Of a DNA stretch of 64,000 nt, positions 55,751 to 64,000 are shown piece after piece. How positions within the stretch are numbered: position 1 is the stretch's first letter; the number at the start of each line of letters is the position of its first letter. The position numbers and the translations under genes were made by a program. Location of the stretch: NCBI GenBank assembly GCA_029959085.1, contig JARWIR010000008.1:2728001-2792000 (forward strand), read 5' to 3'. The notes beneath the pieces are model-generated. The model did not search any database. It saw only the letters and a program-made list of their open reading frames with translations, and was not told the origin of the DNA. The stretch comes from Nemophila menziesii. Lineage: Eukaryota; Streptophyta; Magnoliopsida; Boraginales; Hydrophyllaceae.

Positions 55751-57343
55751 TGATGTCTCCCTAAATGTTCTAATTTTATGCCATTGGGAGACATCATTTT
55801 TGGTGTTTATTTGATTATTTAGATAGACTTTTGGTGCTAATATGCAATAATTCAATTTTCCTCTTTAGATTTTAGTATTTTTGATTTATTAAGCTTTTGC
55901 GCGTAATATGGGTTCTTTTTAGTGAAAAGCTTGTAGGTTTTGAATACTAGCTAGGAGAGGAATAAAAGATTAAATTCAAAGATCGTGATATGAAGTCAAA
56001 ACTTGAAGATAAATCCCGAAGATATTATTTTTAGAGCTGAAAATCTATTTTCCAGGCCATAGATTGCTGATTTCAAGGTGCTTAAGAGATGATTTAGCCG
56101 CTGACCTTTGAAAAAGAAAATATTCCTTATCGAGTTACGGAACTTTAGCAACTGGAATGAGGTCAATCGGAGTCATAACGAAGCGGGAAAAGCCGTTTTA
56201 TTGAAGGTGTATCAGCAGTTACGGGATTTGGGCTTAATTAGTGGACTTGGGCTTTTCTAATTTTTACTTAATCCTTAAGTAAAAGCCCTAATCCGATTTT
56301 TAACCTTATAAAAGGAGCTTTTGACCTCATTATTTCTCACCTCTCATTTTTATTCTTAATATTAAAACATCCTTAGAAGAGAGCGTCCAGAGAAGAAGCA
56401 GAAACAAGGAAAAGAAGAAGCAAGAGCTGGAGACGGTCTATATCTCCGATTCTCAGCCAATTCAACTCCAAAATTAGGTTTCTCTGTATTCTATTTTATT
56501 CTGTAAAACATGATGAACCTATTTGTTTATTTAGTTTTCTTTTTAATTATTATGAGCTAAACCTAATTAGTGCTTGGGAACGCATAATGGGTTAATCCCA
56601 ATTTGATTTCATTCTATACATTTGAATTTGGGATATTTATTATTTAAATCAAATTGGGTAATTCGTATTTTACTTTAATTTGCATTTTAATTACTGTTAT
56701 TGACGTAATTAACCAATGATAGGACTTAGTATCTAAGCTATTCCAATTAGTGGCGATTGGATCACCTTGACGGGGGGTTTAGGTACGGAACTAGTTAACG
56801 AATGTAGGTTAGAAATTATTTGACTCTGACGAGCTTAATTAAACCTATGGCCTATTGGGTAATTTAGACTTAATCACTTGAGAGTGGACTATAATCACCC
56901 TGACGGGGTTTGTAGCATTTGAGAGTTGCTTCTTAGTCCACCCTGACGGGGGTAAGGAGAATATAGAATCCCGACCAATACAAATTTACCGATTTGTCCC
57001 TTAAACAATGTATGAATTGAATGATAGTTAGGAAAACCCTTGCGTCTCTCAAGTACTGCCTGCTCATACTTGCGTATCACTTTTATTTACTTGCATTTTA
57101 GTTACCTATTTACATTTTCGCATTAGTCTTTAATACTTAGGATTAATATAAACCAACCAATCAATCAATATATCTTTTACTTGCTTTCATAAGTGCAACC
57201 AATCATTACTTGATAAGCATTGTAGTCAACCATCCCGTCCTTGGAACGAATCTATTTTATCAACTATATTACTTGGGACAACCGTACACTTGCGGTTGTG
57301 GTTCGATTATTTATTGCATTTATTTAGAACACACAAAGGACCA
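55751..57343 (+). mobile_element. 5' LTR of element A, copy 2
   Basis: 1,593 bp, TGATGTCTCCC to AAAGGACCA. The hairpin at its start is perfect (GGGAGACATCA), unlike GGGAGACATAA at the 5' LTR in copy 1. TATA box at 56,307-56,315. The primer site follows at 57,353-57,370. Confidence 0.9.
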
Positions 57344-57352
57344 CCAAGTTTT

Positions 57353-57370
57353 TGGCGCCGCTGCCGGGGA
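57353..57370 (+). other. Primer-binding site of element A, copy 2
   Basis: TGGCGCCGCTGCCGGGGA, identical to 14,586-14,603. Confidence 0.85.
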
Positions 57371-57507
57371 CGGTAGCGTGTGACCACAGTGTTTATCCTT
57401 TAGTGATAGTTGCATTTATTTTTATATTTCAGTTTTACGCTTGTGTTTGCTTTGTTTTGTTTTTACAGGTGCCTTATTCAGGTAATGATCAAGAAATTTA
57501 ATTAAAG

Positions 57508-58788
57508 ATGTATAGAGAACATTACCCAAATCCTGGTCCATTCGACTATTGGGAAGACTCTTCGGGACAACAACAATGGGGTATTAATTCTTACCAACAA
57601 CCTTATCAATACCCGCAAGAGCAAGGATGGAACAATCAATGGATCGGGAATAATCAACAACAAACACCATATCACTATCAACAAGAGCCTGAATGGAACA
57701 ATCAATGGATCGAGAACAATCAACATCAGCTATCATATCACTATCAACAAGAACATGAATGGAACAACCAGTGGGTTGAAAACATTCAACAACCTCCACC
57801 TTCACCACAAATTTCCCAATAATATAGATCAGTTACAGAACTCATGAGCTTATATGAACAATCGCAGAAGTTAGCAGATGAAAGAGATTCCCGCTTGCAA
57901 AGACTGCAAAAAGAGCTAAACGAAACAGAATCCATAATTAATTCTCAGCATTCTGCCAATAGTATCAAGTCTTATGAAGATGAAAGAGATCAACCGGAAG
58001 AAATAGTTGAGGAGGAGGTGTTGAAAGAAGGTATTAGTTCTAGTGATATGAACACCGTGCCAATTGTAAATGAAGACCACCATGTGGTTGAGGATCTTGT
58101 TAGCATGGTGGAAGAAGGAGTAGCAACGCAAATCCTAGAAGTTAACACAGAGATTGCTATTCCCAAGGTGTATACACATGATCAAGATGTAGAACGAAAA
58201 CAAGAAGAGGTGGAGATCGAGGTTATAGAAAATCCAAAGAAAGAATATTATGAGGTAATAGTGGAAGATTGAGTTGAAAGTGAAGACGAATGTGAAATGG
58301 TTGGAGAATCAATTGAAGAATTAAAGGTTAAAGATAAAATAGAAATTGAATATCCGCCACAAAAAGTTCACCAATCACCATCTCTACCACGAATCATTAT
58401 TAGAGATGAAAAATCGGAATCACCTCCACTACCACAAATGATCAATATATGTTATACAAGCAAGGTGCCACACCGCGAGAGCAAAAAGGCAAGGAGGAGC
58501 ACCTACCCACCACATTTTAAAGACGAATCTGAGATTGAAACAAGGAATAAAAATAAGCTTATACCGTTGAGAACGGTTATCTACTCCAATGTGGTGGAAA
58601 ATGAGTTTCGTCGTGAAAGTAAGAAGGCGAAACGAAGTACTTACCCACCCCCTTTTAGAGATCGATTGAATAATATTCTAAGGGGGAAGGTTCTTAATCT
58701 TTTAAATCAAGGAAGAGGCGAGTTTAAGCGGAGGAACACCGCAAGGGCCTCAATACCATCTTCATGGAAGGTAACGCGTCGAACTTAA
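57508..58788 (+). pseudogene. Gag-like region of element A, copy 2
   Basis: Part 1 (57,508-57,822, 104 codons) reads through all three WNNQW units that a stop interrupts in copy 1. A TAA after ISQ is shared. Part 2 (57,844-58,272) is helical then acidic and ends at a TGA within the 18-bp segment missing from copy 1. Part 3 (58,297-58,788) has the two RESKKA(R/K)RSTYPP repeats. The two copies have complementary lesions, which helps infer the older gene, but neither is intact. I see no zinc knuckle. Confidence 0.6.
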
Positions 58789-58978
58789 AGACGTAATAAA
58801 CAAAAGTGCTTCTTGGGAGACAACCCATGTTTTAAATTGCTTTCATATCTTTTAAATTCTTAGTGTAAATTAGAGTAATGATTCCTTATTTAGTGTTTAT
58901 TTTTAAGAAATGAGAAAGGTTGGTGTTTTTGATGATTACAGGAGTAAAGGTCATGAGTTTGGAGTAGTTAGGTTATCA

Positions 58979-59330
58979 GCAACTTCGGAAGATCATAACT
59001 TGATGCTCGGAGGTCAGAATTAACTATTTCTTAAGCCTAAACCGCATAACTTTTCGAGCTCTATCCAATGGTGAAGTCGAAAAGTTCAGATAAGCAGCTA
59101 AAAGTTTCTGACCACTGCGTCACACCATGACTGCGTCGTGACTGCGTCTTCATTCAGAAACTTCGGAAGATCATAACTTGATGCTCGGAGGTCGGAATTA
59201 ACTTTTTCTTGAGCCTAAACCGCATAACTTTTTGAGCTCTATCCAATGGTGAAGTAGAAAAGTTCAGATAAACAGCTAAAAGTTTCTGACCACTGCGTCA
59301 CTGCATGACTGCGTCTTCATTTCCGCCAGC
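58979..59330 (+). repeat. Tandem ~178-bp repeats of element A, copy 2
   Basis: Two units beginning AACTTCGGAAGATCATAACT, as at 16,196-16,545. Confidence 0.85.
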
Positions 59331-59334
59331 GACA

Positions 59335-59530
59335 TGCCGCCGGCATGCCGGCGAATCCGCCGGCTAGCCGGCCGAAGAGGAAGAAGGTTCTGATCACTGC
59401 GTCAGCGACGACGTAAGGAGGTTGCGTCAGAGGTAAAAAAAACAAAAAAAAAACAATTCAATTTCGTATTTTATTTTTTCGCCGACAAAGTGGCCGGCAT
59501 GCCGGTCATCCGTCGGCTAGCCGGTCAACT
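59335..59530. repeat. Palindrome cluster of element A, copy 2
   Basis: CGCCGGCATGCCGGCG near 59,338, CCGGCTAGCCGG (about 59,360), CCGGCATGCCGG (about 59,494) and CGGCTAGCCGG (about 59,514). The first unit keeps the perfect CCGGCTAGCCGG that reads CGTCGGCTAGCCGG in copy 1; the second unit shows the reverse. Confidence 0.85.
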
Positions 59531-59917
59531 GCTGTGATCGGCGGTTTTAAGGGTTCAACCCCTATAATTTTTTACCCTCTTTCCCAAGCCTACCTTTTAT
59601 TACGAATCCTAGCCTCCAACCACTCTGAAAATCATCATCAAAACAACATTATACCATCAATCCTTCCCTCGAAACATCATCCAAGTTCACAATCAAACCA
59701 TAAATCTCCCAAAATACCAAAGATTTACACTTTAAACCAAATTTTTCTTTCACCAAAGCTGAAAGTTTATCCATTAAACCTTTCCCAAACCTTGAAATAT
59801 CCATGACCCAGCTCTAAACAATACATACTTCAAACCCAGACCTTCAAGAACACTAAAATCACAATTTTATCCAAACCTTTTGAGGGTCTTGAAGCTTTGA
59901 GTTTGGGGTCATCCGAG

Positions 59918-60150
59918 ATGACCATGAAGGTTGGAAAAGGTACAAAGAACATGATGAAGAAAGAAAAATTGGGTATTAAGGGAAGATTTTGATAGAGGAG
60001 ATAATGCTTCGAGGGCAAGTAATAAATGAAAACGTGGAAAAATTAAAGAAGTTTGAGGTGATGAAGAACACTTTAAACGCAACCATTGATGAAGAAGAAT
60101 TCGAAACCTCAACTTGGACGCAACACCGACACCAGCCTCGCGCTGGTTAA
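59918..60150 (+). pseudogene. Downstream ORF relic of element A, copy 2
   Basis: MTMKVGKGTKNMMKKEKLGI, stop, then the helical acidic frame ending TAA at 60,148-60,150, as at 17,115-17,347. Confidence 0.5.
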
Positions 60151-61620
60151 GATACGTTTTCTTTCCCTTCTCATTTAGTGTAGATTATTTTATTGCTTTG
60201 AGTCTTTTTCGAGTCGTGGGGACACGACTCATTTTTGAGTTTGGGGTGGGGTTCGTTGCCTCATCCCAGTTTTTATGTGTTTTAATTGCTTTCAATAAAA
60301 TAATTAGGAGTTGTGTTTGACTGTAGAAGATTTTAAATGTCCCTTTTAAGCATACTTTTGATGAATCTATGATAGTAGATAGTGGACTTTAGGGAATAAA
60401 ATAAAACACACTTACAATTGCATGCGAACATAGGTAATTGATAGGAAAAATTAATGAACAATGCAAATGAAGTAAGCTTGTATTTAAGGAATATGTTTGG
60501 TGTGTAGAACGTGAAATCCTAATTAGTAGATAACCCACCTAGATATGAACTAAAGACAAGTTATGTACTTAGGAAAATGATAGGGGCAGTTCTTTGTTAG
60601 CCATTTGAAGCCTTTTAACTTGCTATCCCTTATTATAATTTTATCCGTCTTAGCCAAATTTTGAGCCTTAAGCCTTTCTTTTGTAGCCACGATATAAGCC
60701 TATTATCCTTTAGAGTATTAGGCATTACCAAATGACCCGCACTTGAATCACAACCCTGAGACTTGTCTCGAGCTTGAGTTTGGGGTGGAGGGTCCACATT
60801 TGGGAAATTACATTGGGAAGGGATTATATGTGTTTGTATTGAGGCACAAAAAGGTAGATGATATTATTATTTGTAACCCTTTGCCGGGATTTGAAAAGAA
60901 AAAAAAAGAGAAAAAAAGAAAAAGAAAATTATAAGAGACATGACTTTTCACATCAAAATGATGGTCATGGGTATCTTGTACAAAAAAGAAGAAATAAAAA
61001 AGAAAATAAAAAGAAAATATAAAGAAAGAAAGAATAAATAAATCGACAAAGGGGAATAATTTTTTGGAAATCATCTTAGTTTTCAATGGGTTGACATGGG
61101 GACGCAACATTAATGCGTCAATTGGGCGAGTGAGAACATTTTTGAGCGTAAACTCAAGTTCGAGGACATTGTTGATGGTAAGTGAGGAGAGAGCCAAAAG
61201 CTCACTTCAAATATACCAAATATACATCCGCACCGTCCTTAAGCCACTATTAAAACCATAAAGACCTCGTGATTCCTAAGTGCATAGTGAATTTATGATT
61301 CTGTTGATAGGGAATACACTAGGTGGAGCGTTCAAAGCGAGTTAGGATTAATGACCACCCTATAGCCATCATACAGAGATGAGTACAAGTGTAACCTTCA
61401 AGCATTGCGACTTTAATTTTATGATTGAGATTATTTATGTTTGATGTTGCATGATTAGTGTATGTATATGTTAGTTCTTAATGTTTGCTATATGAGATTT
61501 ATCTTTAGCATTGCTTTAGGGTTTATTTGCTAGCTTCTATTTTCTCTTGCATCTACTTCATTCCCCTTGTTTTATTTAGTTTTGCTTTGTCGGGACGACA
61601 AAGGTTTGAGTTGGGGGTTT
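60151..61620 (+). mobile_element. 3' UTR and polypurine tract of element A, copy 2
   Basis: Same boxes as 17,348-18,817. The tract before the 3' LTR reads GAGTTGGGGGTTT. The Phe-rich minus frame at 60,808-61,197 is the shadow of the A/G tract. Confidence 0.7.
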
Positions 61621-62980
61621 TGATATCTCCCTAAATGTTCTAATTTTATGCCATTGGGAGACATCATTTTTGGTGTTTATTTGATTATTTAGATAGACTT
61701 TTGGTGCTAATATGCAATAATTCAATTTTCCTCTTTAGATTTTAGTATTTTTGATTTATTAAGCTTTTGCGCGTAATATGAGTTGTTTTTAGTGAAAAAC
61801 TTGTAGTTTTTGAATACTAGCTAGGAGAGGAATAAAAGATTAAAGTCAAAGATCGTGATATGAAGTCAAAACTTGAAGATAAATCCCGAAGATATTATTT
61901 TTAGAGCTGAAAATCTATTTTCCAGGCCATAGATTGCTGATTTCGAGGTTCTTAAGAGATGATTTAGCCGCTGACCTTTGAAAAGAAAATATTCCTTATC
62001 GAGTTACGGAACTTTAGCAACTGGAATGAGGTCAATCGGAGTCATAACGAAGCAGGAAAAGCCGTTTTAGTGAAGGTGTATCAGCAGTTACGGGATTTGG
62101 GCTTAATTAGTGGACTTGGGCTTCTCTAATTTTTACTTAATCCTTTAGTAAAAGCCCTAATCCGATTTTTAACCTTATAAAAGGAGATTTTGACCTCATT
62201 ATTTCTCACCTCTCATCTTTATTCCAAAAATTAAAACATCTTTAGAAGAGAGCGTCCAGAGAAGAAGCAGAAACAAGGAAAAGAAGAAGCAAGAGTTGGA
62301 GACGGTCTATATCTCCGATTCTCAGCCAATTCAACTCCAAAATTAGGTTTCTCTGTATTCTATTTTATTCTGTAAAACATGATGAACCTATTTGTTTATT
62401 TAGTTTTCTTTTTAATTATTATGAGTTAAACCTAATTAGTGCTTGAGAACGCATAATGGGTTAATCCCAATTTGATTTCATTCTATACATTTGAATTTGG
62501 GATATTTATTATTTAAATCAAATTGGGTAATTCGTATTTTTCTTTAATTTGCATTTTAATTACTATTATTGACGTAATTAACCAATGATAGGACTTAGTA
62601 TCTAAGCTATTCCAATTAGTGGCGATTGGATCACCTTGACGGGGGGTTTAGGTACGGAACTAGTTAACGAATGTAGGTTAGAAATTATTTGACTCTGATG
62701 TGCTTAATTAAACCTATGGCCTATTGGGTAATTTAGACTTAATCACTTGAGAGTGGACTATAATCACCCTGACGGGGTTCGTAGCATTTGAGAGTTGCTT
62801 CTTAGTCCACCCTGACGGGGGTAAGGAGAATATAGAATCCCGACCAGTACAAATTTACCGATTTGTCCCTTAAACAATGTATGAAACAATGTTTTATCAA
62901 CTATATTACTTGGGACAACCGTACACTTGCGGTTGTGGTTCGATTATTTATTGCATTTATTTAGAACACACAAAGGACCA
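61621..62980 (+). mobile_element. 3' LTR of element A, copy 2, internally deleted
   Basis: 1,360 bp. It starts TGATATCTCCC (one base off TGATGTCTCCC), which weakens the hairpin. About 233 bp are missing near 62,886 (ATGTATGAAAC joined to AATGTTTTATC). The deletion is absent from the other three A LTRs, so it is private to this copy. Confidence 0.85.
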
Positions 62981-63640
62981 ACAGAGATCTGTCACAATAT
63001 GTGAATAGGATCTAAATCAATGAATAACAGTACAAAAGTACCTATAATTACATAACTAGATTTGAAAATAATACTAAATCATATTGCAAGATCAATAAGC
63101 ATATTTTGGGTTTCATTTTAAGTCACAAGTTTATCTACTAAGTTGTATTTCCGATGGTTATCTGCATAAGAGCTCTAGCTGAATAAATGAAAGCGCTAAA
63201 CCCTCAAGGCAGAATTGGATCTGACAAGTTAAGGGGGGAGAAGATGAAAGATATCTTACCACGATTTGAAGATTTTGATAATGATGTGGTGTTGTAATAT
63301 ATTGCCAAGGTAGCCCTACGGTTTATAGATATCGTCGTTGTTGTATAAATTGGGTGGCGCGGATTGTCTGAGACTAGTGAAGTGTTCGAATGGTGAAAGA
63401 TATGGGAGCGAAAAGTTTTGAATTGGATATGGGTCGAATCTCTTGGGGGCATTAATTATAGATGTTGGATTATGGGATATTTTGATGAAGGAATTGTATA
63501 ATTCACAGAGAAGGTGAGGCCCTATAGAAATGAGACAGAGAGGCGTAAGCGATTGGGCTAGAAATGGAGACACGGGCTTATTGGGCCACCTCTTTGAGAT
63601 ATAGCTTGGAGCCTCGATATGGGTTGGAAATAAAAGAAGA
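62981..63640 (-). pseudogene. Transposase-like gene 5' region (minus), copy 2
   Basis: Copy of 20,430-21,080, starting ACAGAGATCTGTCACAATAT after the LTR. The base changes at the junction (GCAGATATCTG in copy 1) leave the GAGATCT seen at 33,845. Confidence 0.5.
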
Positions 63641-64000
63641 TGTTTACATTTCAGTAACTACTGCTTAAAGGAGGTCTAAGAATACAAAAGTTATTAGTTA
63701 CATTTTCAAGCAATTGAAGCTGCTCAAGCGCAAGATATGATGAGGTACTTTGAAAATAATGTCTACATCTATTCTATTTCTATCACACCTAAACATGGTT
63801 TATCAAACTCATTCAACGCTTTATTTTCATGTCATTTGCAGGCATCAAGTACATTAGCTCAAGCGCTCGATAACTATTCCATCATTTGACCAACTATATT
63901 TTTCCTTTACTTACAATGTTATTTTAAGTTGTCATTAAGAACAATTACTGGTACTAATTAGCTCTTTTTGGTAAATTCCATCTGAAATATTGTAATCTGT
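63641..64000 (+). pseudogene. XH 3' end relic, copy 2 (runs off window)
   Basis: Copy of 21,085-21,442. It continues beyond the window, where the MAPK and pol pieces are expected. Confidence 0.55.

Larger units (their letters stand above)
55751..62980 (+). mobile_element. Element A, copy 2
   Basis: Same structure as 12,985-20,422. The interior is 57,344-61,620 and the 3' LTR is shortened. Flanks are the same as in copy 1, again without a target-site duplication. Confidence 0.85.
42328..64000. repeat. Circularly permuted copy of 2,058-27,161
   Basis: 42,328-44,809 equals 24,688-27,161; 44,812-64,000 equals 2,058-21,442. The internal join (44,809/44,812) carries two bases (TA) belonging to neither side. 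By eye, both parts differ from their source by scattered substitutions and small indels at a similar low rate, consistent with one event. The copy runs past the window end. Confidence 0.85.

Noticed and set aside
57584..57808. Minus-strand ORFs opposite the WNNQW repeats
   Set aside because: Shadows of a codon-repeat region in the plus-strand gag-like frame.
2058..64000. Simple direct tandem duplication
   Set aside because: A tandem copy would start at 2,058 right after 27,161 of the first unit. Here 15 kb of other DNA intervenes and the copy begins at 24,688.

Overview
This is nuclear DNA of a flowering plant, most likely a eudicot; I cannot name the species. The evidence is A+T-rich sequence packed with Ty3/gypsy LTR retrotransposons of the Athila type (tRNA-Asp-type primer site, Athila-like integrase), Mutator-like elements, and broken pieces of plant genes: an IDN2/FDM-type XH-domain protein, a plant MAP kinase and a pentatricopeptide-repeat (PPR) protein. 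I see no intact host gene, rRNA, tRNA or CRISPR array. Most long open frames are antisense shadows or low-complexity sequence.

Layout. 1-800: minus-strand 3' end of an Athila-like element. 1,190-2,470: IDN2/FDM pseudogene (minus). 2,634-4,003: non-autonomous Mutator-like element with a clear 9-bp target-site duplication. 4,040-5,730: decayed Mutator transposase-like gene (plus). 6,572-8,420: LTR of family D with a nested MITE. 8,610-8,717: foldback hairpin. 8,719-12,984: 3' half of Athila-like element C (minus). 12,985-20,422: element A, a complete but non-autonomous LTR retrotransposon. 20,430-23,300: mosaic of Mutator-like 5' region, XH 3' end and MAP-kinase exons. 23,515-27,330: 3' half of Athila-like element B (plus). 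27,340-31,900: A+T-rich and unrecognised. 31,900-36,310: diverged second copy of the transposase/XH/MAPK mosaic. 36,320-39,355: rearranged LTR pieces. 39,372-40,190: third MAPK tail. 40,377-42,088: PPR pseudogene. 42,328-44,809: second copy of part of B. 44,812-64,000: second copy of 2,058-21,442.

The most striking result is structural. The last 21.7 kb is a recent copy of 2,058-27,161, but circularly permuted: it begins inside the B integrase (24,688), runs to 27,161, jumps back to 2,058 and continues to the window end (equivalent to 21,442). This is the expected signature of a circular DNA intermediate that opened at about 24,688 and inserted near 42,327.

The second theme is shared architecture in the retroelements. 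In families A, B and C the stretch between the 5' coding region and a small downstream ORF carries a cluster of 10-16 bp perfect or near-perfect palindromes. The position is conserved but the sequence differs: CCGGCATGCCGG/CCGGCTAGCCGG in A and B, GCGGTATACCGC in C. The same 3' regions carry repeated GAGTTTGGGGT polypurine-like motifs, a conserved 3' UTR box, and LTRs that start with a TGATGTCTC...GAGACATCA hairpin. All comparisons were made by eye; identities and boundaries are approximate unless a junction is given exactly.
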